In this document: positions 50,501 to 62,072 of the stretch, piece after piece
Layout of the letters: each line of letters starts with the position of its first letter
Position numbering within the stretch: position 1 is the first letter of the stretch
Assembly (NCBI RefSeq): GCF_040412425.1
Contig: NC_089766.1
Coordinates: 12,362,008 to 12,426,007, forward strand
Direction of reading: 5' to 3'
DNA from: Macrobrachium rosenbergii
Taxonomy: Eukaryota; Arthropoda; Malacostraca; Decapoda; Palaemonidae
DNA: 64,000 nt
Position numbers and translations under genes: made by a program
The notes under the pieces: model-generated
Told to the model about the DNA's origin: nothing
What the model saw: only the letters and a program-made list of their open reading frames with translations
Database searches by the model: none

Positions 50501-52902
50501 GAGGACCAATGCCAATGAGACCTGAGGGTTATGGGTATGAAGGGCAGCCAGGTCATTTTCCTTCACAGGTAGAGGGTGGAAATGGACCTAATCCTCTTCA
50601 GAATTTTGATCCAAGAACTCGCCCAGAGCTTGCACAGAGGAATTGGGACCCCAGAGATGGGAGTCCAAATGATCCAGCTAGATTCAGAGGGGAAAGAGAC
50701 ATGAGAGGATTCAGAGGTGAGAAGGAAGCGATGGGGAGAGGCCCAGTGCCAGATAGAGATCCTAGAGAAAATAATGAGATGCGTGACATGAGGGAAGAAA
50801 GCGAAGGACGTGGAAACTGGGATCCAAGAAGTAGGATGGGCCGTATGGAAGATTTTGGGCCAGGATGGGAAGGTCCAAATAGGCAGGATGGTTTGAAAGA
50901 GGCCTCATGGAATGGGAGAGGTCGACCAGGAAACTTCCCCTCAAGGAATGAACGTGATGGCTTTGGGAATAGGAATGAACAGGAAACATGGCACTCCCAA
51001 GACAACTGGGTTGGCCGGGATGGTCATGGAAGGGATGCGGAAAGATATGGAGATGATGGAGAATATGATGAAAGCTATGGCTCCAGGGGATACCGAGGCA
51101 GAGGAGGCCGTGGTTGGGACAGAGGTCGAGGATGGGAACGAGGTCGAGGAGGCCGTGGTGGGTTCAGTTCAAGACATGGAGAATACATGGATGGCCACCA
51201 TGATGATGGTTATGGATCACAACGTGGCCATCAAGGCAGTTTCCGTGGACGAGGTCAGTCACGTTGGGGAGGCCAGTATATGGACGAAACTTGTAGTGTG
51301 GAATTGCACAATGTTCCTTTGAATGCCTCGTATCGAGCTATTCGTGAAATATTTCAGAACATTTTTGTACCCAGCAGTAGCATAAAGATAATAGGTGACA
51401 GTCATGGTAACCGTACAGACGTTGCATACATCAGATTTTCTCAGCCTCGAGATGCCACTAGAGCATTAAAATTTTCTGGAAGCTATATATTTGATAACAG
51501 GATAGAGATTTCACTTTTGAGTGAAGCGAAGTATGACTCTGAAGTAGACGTGAAGACAGGTGGGTCTTCAAGAAAAGATGGTGACAGAAATTTCCCGAAT
51601 GAAAGTCCTTGTGTTTATGTCACTGGCGTGCCAATGGGTTGTACGGAGCATAATGTTGCTCAGGTATTTGAAAAGTTTAAGATTGAGGATATTGTCATAG
51701 AGAGGTTAAGAGGTACTAGAACACCCTCCGGTGGCTGTTTTGTGCGACTCATTTCTTATGATGAGGCTCAAAGAGCTATTGCTGAACTAGCAAATGCCTC
51801 TATTGATGGCAGTCCTCTGCTTATTGAACTATGCCCTCCTAGTGCTATGGCTCCTGCTGTTAAAGATAGAGATATGATAGGTCAAGAAGTCAAGAAAAAG
51901 GATGGCCCATCAGATCAGCCAGATGAGACACTTGCTGTTAAGCAGCCAATTCCAGGTGACTTATTGACTGACTCTGTTGTCATAAAGAGAGTTCCTAAAG
52001 ATGTTACAGAGGCAAATATTAGAGACTTCTTCAGTGATGAAGGACTTGTACCTGAACGCATGCATTTCTGTGAGCCTGGCACTAATGGAGTAAGAGAGGT
52101 GTATGTAATGTTCCCTCTTATTGAGGATGCAAAACAAGCTCTGGGTAAGAATGAACAGCAAATTGGAAAGATGAAAGTGTTGGTTGAGCTGATTGCTAAG
52201 CCTATTGTTATGAATGCCATGGGCCTGGCTTTTGATCCTCTTGAACTTATCAAAAAGGGTCAGAAGGCTGGAATAGGTTCTGCTGTCAAAGAGAAGCCCA
52301 GCATAAGCCAAGTCAGTATTCCTCCAGAAGATACTGATAGTATGCCTGATGAAGGCCAGGATCAAATGATGAAGTCAGATAATTATATGGAGGGGGCAAT
52401 GATGAACATGCCTCACCCAAATTCTTATGAGGAACACCAACCTTTCAGAGGAAGAATGGGCGGGCCGTATGCATCAGGAAGGGGATTTATGCCTCGTGGT
52501 GAAATGAGAGGAATGCACAGAATGATGGGGATGGCAGGCCGTGGAGGTATGGGAGAGTTTGGTCCAAGAATGAGAGGGGCATTGCTTAGGCCTCCTGCAG
52601 GTACTTCAGAGGATAACTTTGGTACAGCTGTACCCCCTGAACATTTTGGAAAGCCTGGCTGTGTAGTAGCACTTGGAAACTTACCGTATCGTTGCACAAC
52701 AGATGACATTCTTGACTTTTTACATGAATTTCCAGCATTGCGTCCAGAGCACATCATCAGAAGATACAATGAATTCAATCAACCCACAGCTGATGCTCGT
52801 GTAGCTTTTGCCACACCCCAAGAGGCCCAAAGAGTAGTACAGACTCATAACAGACGTCCTATGGATAATAGACCTATATTTGTTTCTCTTGTACAGAAGT
52901 AG
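47537..52902 (+). CDS. RNA-binding protein 12 homologue (five-RRM protein), two coding exons
   Basis: Joined exons 47537-47679 and 49059-52902 (intron phase 2, CAG|GTGAGC ... TTACAG|T) encode 1328 residues ending at TAG. The N-terminus (RLQNLPWSANALDIREFF, then GGVHIVGGELGDAFIAF and TDEDARLAM) matches the first RRM of RBM12, and that domain is split by the intron. In order: RRM1 about 3-78; Pro/Gln-rich 100-215; RS/RD-rich 246-342; Pro-rich 350-470; acidic and Arg/Gly-rich segments; RGG box 724-785; RRM2 794-869; RRM3 899-973; RRM4 1020-1095; Met/Gly-rich 1178-1229; RRM5 1249-1327, with ALGNLPYR as its RNP2-like start. It probably acts in nuclear RNA binding or splicing; substrates are not known from sequence. 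The ATG in CCACCATGA is the only good start, since exon 2 alone has no start before RRM1's second half. It is longer than human RBM12 (932 residues) mainly because of the linkers. Confidence 0.95.
47855..48297. mobile_element. 443-bp pogo/Tigger-type MITE inside the RBM12 intron
   Basis: The ends read CAGTCGACCCCCGGGATTTG and, on the other strand, CAGTCGACCACTGCCTATTC, flanked by TA at 47853-47854 and 48298-48299, a TA target duplication. The subterminal blocks TTGCAGGG and GCGAATAG also recur inverted. The interior holds a 52-53 bp tandem repeat (listed separately). No transposase, so non-autonomous. It lies wholly within the intron, well clear of both splice sites. Confidence 0.85.
47930..48125. 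repeat. 52-53 bp tandem repeat inside the intronic MITE
   Basis: CCCCTCTAAAAATGCTTATA followed by ATTGCCTATTTTGATAGTTC and AAACACCAAAAA recurs with unit starts 52, 53 and 53 bases apart, about 3.6 copies. The copies are almost identical, with the last one diverging to ATCTGCCTATTTTCATAG. Confidence 0.92.
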
Positions 52903-53240
52903 AAAGAACACAGTCTTTGTTTACAGAAAGTATCTTTTTTGTTTTATTATATGCAGTATTGATAATACTAAGTATTTTCAAGATAAAAGTTATTACAATT
53001 ACTTGAAAAATTTGGATGTTCCTCCTCTAATTTCTTTCAATTTAAAGCTTTTGTACCTGGATATTTTCATAGTTCATATTTAAGGAAAGTCTTGAGAGGC
53101 GGAAGACTCAAAGATATTAAGAAATTGATGTAAATAATCAGTTTTTTCAATGGCTGTTTACTTGATAAAAATTGTTTAGGTTATTAAAGTGAATTTTGTG
53201 TGTATAAAGTACATAGAATAAATTTTTTGTATAATTGTTG
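52903..53240 (+). terminator. RBM12 3' UTR with polyadenylation signal AATAAA
   Basis: After the TAG the sequence is AT-rich. AATAAA at 53217-53222 is followed by a T/G-rich stretch (TTTTTTGTATAATTGTTGTT), a good downstream element, so cleavage near 53235-53245 is likely. This gives a 3' UTR of about 335-345 bases. No other AATAAA lies between the stop and this site. Confidence 0.8.
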
Positions 53241-53245
53241 TTTGG

Positions 53246-56200
53246 TATCTCTCCTTTCTGAAGCTTTGATGTATCAGGTTCTTTCCAGATTTCTTGTAGA
53301 TAGTTTGAAATTCAGAACATCCAAAAGTTTATGGGCAACTTATGAGTATTAGGGATTCATTGCTCAACAAATTTAATATAATGTAAATGAACCCAATGCT
53401 GAATTGGTAACAAGAATTTTTAAAATGTACAGTAGTTTGTTGATTGATAAGAGTATGACTTGGAAGAGTGACTGCTTCATCTGTATTAATGGAGGAAGGA
53501 TAATAATGATACGATTTGTCATAATATTAACACGTTTTTACATGAAGCATGAGCAAAGGTTACTGATGGTATTTGGTGGTTAAGGCACAATTCCCTTGAT
53601 TTTTTTAAACTCGGAAATTTACTGCATTGGGGTGATACTGGTTGATAAACATGGTAAATAGGTATGTAGGAAAAAATAATTAAATATATTTGTTACAGCT
53701 TGAATGAATATATTTTTCCTGTAACCTGATTAATTCTTTACAACAGGAACTATTTTTGTTATTTGTAATATTCTGTTCTTCAGTTAGAGAACACAGGAAA
53801 TTAATATCTTTTGAGTAATCCATACTGGCAATCAATATTTATTTTGAGCATCTCTCTCAGATTGATGGCGTGTACCTTTTAAACTTCCTTTATGTTGCAA
53901 ATCAGATCTTTTTTCTTGACAAGACAATTCAGTCTGAAAGGAGTTAGAGAAATTTCAGAATGAAGTATAAATGATGACTTAATAGCAGAATAGATATTGA
54001 TCTTGAACATACAGGATGCCTGGCGTTATCATACAAGTCTTCTACTGGTGGGTCAAGCAGATGGATGCACTTATTATTTGTGTCATGTTAAAATTTTTCA
54101 GTTAATTTGCCCTAACAATGGCAGGCAAATGTATGTGTGCAAGACCAGATTTAAATTGCAGAGGGGGACAACATGACAATGAAGGTAGCTATTTTAACTG
54201 TTTAGATGCCAACCCATGACTTATTTCAACCATGTAAGCCTAATATGCAGTGTAAATGCTGCAAGAATGTTGGGTATGTGTGATTGGATATGTAGTGGTC
54301 TAGAAGATTCAAAGTTGATCAGTGTTATTTAATGAAGTTAGATGCTGGACAAACATGTAAGTAAAATCTCCACCTCTCATTGGTGGCCTATTGTCTATAA
54401 GAGACCTTGAATATTTTTAATTTCCTGACATAAAATGCTTTTTTCGTTCCACTATAGCTGATTTGCTTAAATTTTATCATCTCTTTTGCTAGGTTAAAAC
54501 ATAAAGCAGGCATGGATTTCTTTAAAGTTAAATGCTTACAAAATAACAAACCATATATTTTACATGTCTCCCATCACCAGCATTAATGACTAATGAGAGC
54601 TGTATCGAAAGATTGTGATTCAAAGCTGAAATGGTTTGGCAGCTTCTGGTGTAGGTAAGGTATCAGTAAGTATTGTGAATGAACAGGAACAAGCATACTG
54701 GGAGAACATCTTGCCTGCCACCATCTTCATGCAACTTGTTTGTAACTGCTGTATTTTCCACAGCCTGCTGGTTGAATGATCAGGGGAAAGCATTTAGTTT
54801 GAATTAATATTTGGTATAGTTCTTTCAGTCCTTTTTTTCTCTATGGCTTTGGTATTGTGAATTGTCCCACAAAGGGAATGATTAGTTGGGCCATTCCAAG
54901 TCTCTCTTCCTGCTGGATGATTCTCTTGCAGAGATGCGATTAGTAGTCCTGCATTTGTCTCGAAGGCCAATGGCTACTCTGTGACTAGTAGCTGACTCCA
55001 TTCTGTGCTCTTCATGGGAAATACTAGCAGCTGAATAAGCATCACACTTTTGATTTCTTGTTTTGATACAACCGTAGAGTAGTACGGACTTCCTGAAGAA
55101 ATTAATATTTTCAGATAGGTAATTTTGTCTGAGATTTTGTTATAACTCTCCCCTTACTACAGGAAAAGAAAATACTGGTTTAATCAAATACAGTAATTTA
55201 TAAAATGATAAGGCTGATTCCAACTTTTCCCGAGCCATTAGGAAGGAGACACTGTATGTACCACGTGTAAAAGTTCTGTCAACATACCACCCAATAGTGA
55301 TTTTACTAATACTGCAATTAAGTGTACGTTATTGTACTGATAAAAAAGAAAGGCAACTTCAGGACACAAATGATACTTCTTCTGGATCTAAATTTACTTA
55401 TAGGTGACCTAGAGATGCTAAGGCAAATTGAAAACTGTAATTAGATTGAGTCTCAATTGATTTGGGCAGCCAATTTCTTCAGCATTGAGACATTGATGCC
55501 AGTTATACAATCAGTCAAGATGGGGGACTTCGTTGTACTGATTAACATTGAAAAGCAATTATGTTTAAATATTTCATCCATGCTTTAATATGTACACTTG
55601 GTTTTTCTTATGTTACCTGGTGCTCACTGCCCAGCTGGCTGATGGTATTGTTGGAAGTCTTAGCAGTTTCTAGGGGCCATTTTCTTAGCTCCATGGATGA
55701 CTGGTTTGTGTGACAAAAAACATATTCGGAGGTAATGTGAGATCTGGGGTGGTTGCTGCAGCTTTGCAAAGGCCTCATTTTTGTAGTATTTTACAAAAGT
55801 TCTAGGCCACACCGTAATAAGCAAACTCATTTTAAGGGTTAAGTCTGACACAGTCAAAGACATGCTTTATGTGAGCAAAAACAGAATTTAGAAACTTCTT
55901 GTGTTGGTTGATTCCTGCTGCAAGGAAACCTATGTGGCAATGGTGTGGCAGAGACTCCTAAGACATTACTTATCTCTGAAGAAACTTGTCATTGGGAGGT
56001 GTCCTATTTGAGATCTTTTCAGCATCTGTTGAGGAAACATTGTCAACAGTCAGAGGGAAGATATATAGTAGTAGGAACTAGCTTTGTTAGTAAAACAACC
56101 CCATAAATCTTCTAATGGGAACATCAAAAGACAAAAGTAGTAATATCAGGATGGTGTGTTTAAACTATCTCTTATAACTAACATTTTGGATTACTTAAGT

Positions 56201-56264
56201 ATAGTTGCACCAGCCTGCTTGAAATATGGCTGTGTTTTAGGCCTTGACAACTTTCCAAGCTAAG
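53246..56264. other. No gene seen
   Basis: About 3 kb of AT-rich sequence without a convincing open frame, RNA gene, tandem repeat or TE terminus. Confidence 0.5.
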
Positions 56265-56450
56265 ATGATGACAGCTTAGTCAACATTATGTGTAGGGCTT
56301 TGGGCTCACCGAGGCAAAGTCCCAGGTTCTATCCCAGCCCACCCTGGCAATTGACCTAACTGTGAATGGGTACAAGCATCAACTGGGAGTCAACGATAGG
56401 GTCATGAAGAAATTGACAACCCTACTATATTACCCTATAGTCTAGTATGC
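56265..56450 (+). mobile_element. Probable tRNA-derived SINE (+)
   Basis: CCCAGGTTCTATCCC at 56321-56335 is a B-box-like T arm, preceded by TTTGGGCTCACCGAGGCAAA, wording typical of the anticodon-to-variable region of tRNA-derived SINEs. A weak A box (TTAGTCAACATTATG) lies about 45 bases upstream. Downstream the body contains CAACGATAGGGTCATGAAGA and then leads into the (CTT)n array 20-25 bases after its apparent end. Confidence 0.45.
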
Positions 56451-56472
56451 ATGTCGCTCCAAAAGATGCCCC

Positions 56473-56571
56473 CTTCTTCTTCTTCTTCTTCTTCTTCTTC
56501 TTCTTCTTCTTCTTCTTCTTCTTCTTCTTCTTCTTCTTCTTCTTCTTCTTCTTCTTCTTCTTCTTCTTCTT
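56473..56571 (+). repeat. (CTT)33 microsatellite
   Basis: About 99 bases of uninterrupted CTT/TTC on the + strand, flanked on each side by the phrase AAAAGATGCCCC (56460-56471 and 56607-56618), a direct repeat that brackets the array. Frames through it are homopolymers of Ser, Arg, Glu, Leu or Phe and are not genes. Confidence 0.97.
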
Positions 56572-56629
56572 CTTTTTTCCCATTTGTATGGGGTAAGCTC
56601 AGTTCCAAAAGATGCCCCAAAACCACACA

Positions 56630-58520
56630 ATGGTAGAGATGAACTTTGATTTTCTGAGGATTTGCTTCTTGAAGCATCTGGACAGAGCTAGATTTGATTT
56701 GGTATGTGGGGAGGTCCTGCACCTCTTAGCAAGAACCAGACATTGAAATGGTACTGATGCCATTGATCTCTTTCAAAAAGAAAGCTTGGCTTGTAGATGC
56801 TTGAAGTCATCTGAACAAACCCATCCTTTCAGAATTGCTGTTGCATGATATTTGCAAATTTATGGAACACAGCATACTGGTCTTTACAAGACCAGTATGT
56901 TTCAAGAGTACTTGTCATGCATAGGTATTCTTTGTGTAGGAAAGTAGATGACTTCATGCACACATGAGGGATTCTGGAATTATTTATTTTTCCCATTTAG
57001 CTTTAATGTACTATTGGTACCTGTAATTGTCTAATAGTATGGCCTCCTTGGTGTTGAAAGTATAAGCGTTAACAATGTAAGTACTGCAGTTTCATGATCA
57101 TTGTCATCTAGTTTACTACCTGTGCCCAGGCTTCATCACCAATCTTAGATATAATATTTTACGTTGCCGCATGGTGGATCTTCAGGCTAAAAGACTGCTC
57201 CATTTTAATTTCTGTCAGTCATGTGTCACTAAACACGAAAATCAGTATTGGCAACGAGAGGTATCTCTTCCCTGCCTTTATTCCTGTTGTGGATTTGTTC
57301 TTCCTTAGGGTGGTTTAACGTTCCGAATTTCGATAGTGTTTCTATCGGCAGTACTGACAAGTATTCAACCAAGCGTATGGTCATTATAGTTAAAATATGT
57401 TGAATCCCACCTGATGTGGCTATTAAGGGAAATCAAGATGCAGATAAGGGAATAACAAGTTGTGATGCCAGTTTGTAATAAGCGATATGAAATCAGTCAT
57501 TGATTCCAAAAGTGTTTGGTGTTCTAGGAAGGTACTTATCCAAGCCCTGACAAGGGCATGAAGTAACAAGTAAGCTGCAAGCTACAAGTAACATTTTCAT
57601 CGTTTGGAGACAATGAAAGGCACCGCTGTCTGTTTCTGTTTACGCAGGACGTTTTGAAGAAGACGAAGCAAACACAGAGTCTGTCTAGGGGTGATAGGAG
57701 ACGCTTGAAATTATGCTAAAGGTAAACTTTATGAGTAGTGCAGCCTGTTCAGGGGTTTGGGTTGATGTGCTACAGATGAGCCTATTATGTAGGCATGACG
57801 TCAAAGTCTCTAAATGATGAAAGAGAAATCACAAAGAACTAAACGTAAAACGTGCAAGTAAAAGAGCTGTGAATGGGCGAGTGTGATGACTCAGCAACCT
57901 GGACTTTGGAGTCTAAATACGTCAATAGGATAAAGAGAGGTAAAAGGAGATTACACAGACGCTGTCAAAAGGTTATATAACCCTTTGTGCATTCTTTATA
58001 GAGAAAGAGAGAAGAAGAGAAAAACTGGATTTGTGTATCCCTTCAAAACGGAATTTCCTCGACGAGGTAATCTTCACCCCAGGGTAGGGAAACCATTCAG
58101 ATGATATTCATAAGATATTCTTTCCATCGATTGGTCCCCCAGCCCCCCGCCCCACGGCACCCCCCGAAAAATGCGGTGTGTCAACCCCTGGGTCACAGGG
58201 TCTGCTTGTTGTGGTTATTTTTCTTCATGCAAAATACGGGTCACCGTCGATGGCGCTCAATTGTAGATGCTATTTTGTTCGTTTGGCTTTTTTTCGTTTT
58301 CTCTTATGTTTTTTTTTCATTTTTGTGTATTTAATTGTTACCGTTTTAACGTTTATTTTGTACATCTTTATTTGTTTATTTGCTTATTTTATACATCTTT
58401 ATTTCTTTTTATTTTGTATTGTCTCTCTTGTCTCCTTATGAATTCACTTCGTTATTCATGACCTGGTTTATTCATTACTAACAACAACAATAATAATAAT
58501 AATAATAGTAATAATAATCC
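56630..58520. other. No gene seen; CpG content rises from about 57.6 kb
   Basis: No supported open frame. A palindromic CRE TGACGTCA is at 57796-57803 and a donor-like AAAG|GTAAAC at about 57719, without a definable exon. A C-rich stretch lies at 58135-58170. Confidence 0.45.
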
Positions 58521-58525
58521 CAATG

Positions 58526-58640
58526 GTACACTGCATGGTTACCAGTGTCGCCACAACATTGAGTGTCACGGGATCGATCCCCGTAAAGAGAAAGCAATTT
58601 AGACCTGTTTCCTGAAATTTTACTGTAACTATTGACCCAA
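58526..58640 (+). mobile_element. Possible tRNA-derived SINE head (+)
   Basis: TGGTTACCAGTG near 58537 could be an A box and CGGGATCGATCCCCG near 58568-58582 is a B-box-like hairpin with tRNA-like spacing. CAATTTAGACCTGTTTCCTG follows. Both boxes deviate from consensus, so it is not a functional tRNA gene. Confidence 0.38.
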
Positions 58641-58670
58641 ACAATGAATTATGCACATGGTAGTTAGCCG

Positions 58671-58672
<2 letters not shown>

Positions 58673-58740
<68 letters not shown>
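58673..58740 (+). repeat. (CT)n microsatellite
   Basis: About 68 bases of CT on the + strand. Confidence 0.97.
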
Positions 58741-58743
<3 letters not shown>

Positions 58744-58944
58744 CGCAGAGCCATGGTAACGTACGACCCCTAACATAGGGACATTCGAGAGAGGTTAGGG
58801 AGAGTCAACACAGGACCTTATAGCTTTAACGTCATCATTAAATTCTGGGAATGGCTCCTTCACCCACCCCCGAATTATATTTGTTTCATTGAAGGTCCTT
58901 CCTTCAGGTCAAGTGGGTTCCCTTATGGGGTGGCCTATGGGGGG

Positions 58945-58946
<2 letters not shown>

Positions 58947-59000
<54 letters not shown>

Positions 59001-59045
59001 GGTCGTATGGGTTAACCTTAATGAGCAGGAACTGTAGGGGGGTAC

Positions 59046-59116
<71 letters not shown>

Positions 59117-59226
59117 GCACCTCTTTCTGGACCAGTTTAATTGGTCATATGTTAGACACCTTTAATTTTTTTATATATTCCATTTGATTTAATATGCACT
59201 CTTTTGAATTACCATTCATTAATCAA

Positions 59227-59266
<40 letters not shown>
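58947..59266 (+). repeat. Three (TTA)n arrays in one 320-bp block
   Basis: TTA arrays at 58947-59000, 59047-59116 and 59229-59266, all in the same strand sense, separated by 46 and 112 bases of ordinary sequence. The two spacers do not look alike. Confidence 0.96.
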
Positions 59267-59270
<4 letters not shown>

Positions 59271-59734
59271 ATGTAGGATTATTAATTTTATTATCATTTT
59301 CTTAACTAACGGTGCACAATCACAGATGCCTAATTAACCCTTCTTAATGGTGAAGACAGCCTTTAACCTTTTCTATTCATTCCATTCCCTCTGAAGAAGG
59401 AAACAGGAGATTCCGACCAACTTTGGAATCTGTGAGAATTTTCACGAATACTTGGTTATTATCATCACCAGCGTCATCGACTTCAAGGTCATATAGGTAC
59501 AAACGTTTGTTTGAATGTGTAATTTTTTGAGGTATGAATCTGTTGTGTGTATGAATGTATGTATGTATGTATGTAATGTAAGTGCTGAAGAGGTTCTGTT
59601 TGTGCTTGGGAAAATGAGTGCGCATTTTTAATTCGCTTGCTATCATCTGGCTTTTGTGTAGAAATTTTTTAATATAGTATTCACATTGTATATTTCATGC
59701 ATATGTATATTGTATATGGCCAACAGTTGAAATA

Positions 59735-59737
<3 letters not shown>

Positions 59738-59771
<34 letters not shown>
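59738..59771 (+). repeat. (TTA)n microsatellite
   Basis: About eleven TTA units following AATAAAG, 47 bases left of a hAT MITE. Confidence 0.95.
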
Positions 59772-59773
<2 letters not shown>

Positions 59774-59817
59774 TTAGCTAGGACTCGACGTCACAAGGAA
59801 CCAGCGATCCTTTAGTG

Positions 59818-60110
59818 CAGTGGTTCTTAACATTTTTATTACCACGCCCCCTCTAAGAGTTTCTCCTTCCCTCCACGCCCCCCTTGCATCTATGAGTAAA
59901 ATTCCCTCCGAGATATAAAGGAAAATGAAAAGAAAAGAGAAAGAGGTGTTTTTATTCCTTTGGGAATGAATTAGTGAGATACTTGACACTGCTTCTTAGC
60001 GACTCTTGCTAGGAGAATAACGAATATAATTAGAGACTTTTAAATTTTTCCCTAGGGCTCGCGTCCCCCCTGGAAATTGCTGACGCCCCCCAGGTTAAGA
60101 AGAACCACTG
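59818..60110. mobile_element. hAT-type MITE, 293 bp, with perfect 8-bp target duplication
   Basis: The ends are inverted: CAGTGGTTCTTAACATTTTT on the left and, read on the other strand, CAGTGGTTCTTCTTAACCTG on the right. The flanking octamer CTTTAGTG is identical on both sides (59810-59817 and 60111-60118). Just inside the ends the inverted pairing continues through C-rich blocks (CACGCCCCCT / GGGGGCGTCA sense). No coding sequence. Terminus and 8-bp duplication place it in the hAT superfamily, probably younger than the copy at 28439. Confidence 0.93.
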
Positions 60111-60404
60111 CTTTAGTGTATGTAGCCAATGAACCCCCACCCAAAATATGTGTTCAACACGTTTTATAATCACAGTAATAACTAGGAAAGTGTAGCTGGA
60201 TCGTTTCCAAGAGTCGTGTGTAACTGGGGTTCTGGGAAGAAGCTTCGCTCGGCTAGGTAATGGAGTGTAAGGGGTAAAGTTAGGTAAGATAAGTCAGGTT
60301 AGGTAAGGGCAGTTAATAGGACGACTGGCGACTGCCAGGGTGCCTCCTGCATCCAAAGGAATTACTTACATGCGTCCCGAATTTCATTGATTTTTCGGTA
60401 GGCT

Positions 60405-61110
60405 TAACAGTGCCAGAGTATTTTTTTTTTTTCTCAGCAAGGTCAGGATGTTTTTTTTTTAAGTTTCACAATATTTTTTCTTGATAGTATCGGAGTATTT
60501 TTTTCTTAATAGTGTCAGAGTATTTTTTCTTGGTTGTATCAGAGTATTTATTTTCTTAACAGTGTTATGGTATTTTGATCTTAACAGTGTTAGAGTATTT
60601 TTTCTTAACAGTGTCAGTGTATTTTTTTCTTAACAGTGTCGGAGCATTTTTTTCCTAACCAGTGTGAGTGTTTTCTTAGCAGTGTTAGGGTGTCTTTTTC
60701 TTAACACTATCAGGGTTTTTTTCTTAACAGTGTCAGAGTATTTTTTCCTTACATTGTCAGAATATTTTTTTTCTTAAAGTGTCAGAGTATTTTTTCTTAG
60801 CATTGTTAGAGTATTTTATTATCAGCAGTGTCAGAGCATTTTTTATTAACAGTATCAGTTGTTTTCTTAACAGTGTCAGAGAGGTTTTTTTAGTGTTAGA
60901 GTATTTTTTCATAGCAGTGTCAGAGCATTTTTTCTTAACAGTATCAGTTGTTTTCTTAACAGTGTCAGAGAGTTTTTTTTACAGTGTTAGAGTATTTTTC
61001 ATAGCAGTGTCAGAGTATTTTTTTTTATCGTAATAGTGTCAGAGTATTTTTTCCTCTTAACAGTGCCAAAGTATTTTTTTCTCAACAGTGTTAGAGTATT
61101 TTTTTTTTAT
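60405..61110. repeat. 700-bp minisatellite of a ~25-bp unit
   Basis: The unit TTCTTAACAGTGTCAGAGTA followed by TTTTT recurs about 26-28 times with variable T-run length and many single-base changes (CAGTATCAG, AGCAGTGTTAGAG and so on). There is also a higher-order repeat: 60813-60925 resembles 60919-61020. A + frame at 60779-61033 is open only because of the unit's phase. Confidence 0.9.
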
Positions 61111-62072
61111 GTCAAGATGGAGGCACCACCATTTTGAAGCAATAACTTGAAAACTGCCTTTTGCCTTTTGTGCCTAGAATATTAAATTCTGTCGGAACCT
61201 CTGCCACTATTTAGTACCCAAGAGACCACAGCTGTTACCATTCCCTTAAAAAAGAATACAATCCCTTCTTTTAAGGGCAGTGCCACAAGGGTATTAACGC
61301 CCTCAAATCTGAGTAAGAAGTTCATGTCCAAGGGTCCAAACCCTAATGATATTAGTTATAAATAAATCTCTGCCAGTTTGATGAATTGCATACATATGGC
61401 CATTCTAACAAAATAACTAGAAAACTAGCAGAACAAAATCCTGCAAATTTAGTAGGTAGGTAGGCCATACCTGGGGCCTTATACCTACGAAATTTCTGCA
61501 ATAGCTTTGCTACCGTTCGGGGAAATCAAGGTCCAGTGATAATAATTTTAACGTAATAACTCGAGAACAGACATTCGGATTATTTCATAGGATCTGTCAT
61601 CATCAAGGTCCATTTAAATATCCTATGTTTATTGCTGAATTTTTCTGTTTATTTGCGAATTGCCTTTTAATCATGGTTATATTTGCTGAAATATATATAT
61701 ATATATTTTACCCTTTGTTCTAGGTGCGTATATTTCTTTCTGTATATGAAAGCAAAGACTGACCAGTCATCATTCACCGTGTGAATATATCCCCGATATA
61801 TCACTCTCATCACTCGATGTGTGCCTACCAGTGACTGGATCAAATCTCCCTAAATTGTCACGGTGATTGATGAACGGGGAGGGTGCGTTCTATTCGTCAG
61901 TCGAAATCCGGAGTGCCAAACCTGATTCACCCATTTCCCTGAAGGAAGACGCTCTTTTATTTTCTCGCTCGGGCAGGAGACGCGAAACTTGTTTCTCGCT
62001 CTGTCTGTAAACAGACGTACACGGGTAATAAACAGGTAGACAAGGTTTTAGTGAAAGTATTCTGGAATACGA
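61111..62072. other. No gene seen; CpG-rich toward the right end
   Basis: AT-rich to about 61750. From about 61860 CpG becomes frequent (for example CGTCAGTCGAAATCCGG and CTCGCTCGGGCAGGAGACGC), leading into the candidate promoter. The minus frame 61890-62444 (184 codons) runs through the (CT)n array and shows no recognisable domain. Confidence 0.5.

Noticed and set aside
50184..51005. Several minus-strand and alternative-frame proteins inside the RBM12 exon
   Set aside because: They are shadows of a long biased coding sequence (Pro-, Gly-, Arg-rich) and lack independent evidence.
49078..52902. A 1274-codon protein starting at TTG 49078 as the complete gene
   Set aside because: The frame is open upstream only to the acceptor AG at 49057-49058. 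The missing first half of RRM1 is found in the exon at 47537-47679, which joins in phase. The true protein has 54 more residues and an ATG start.
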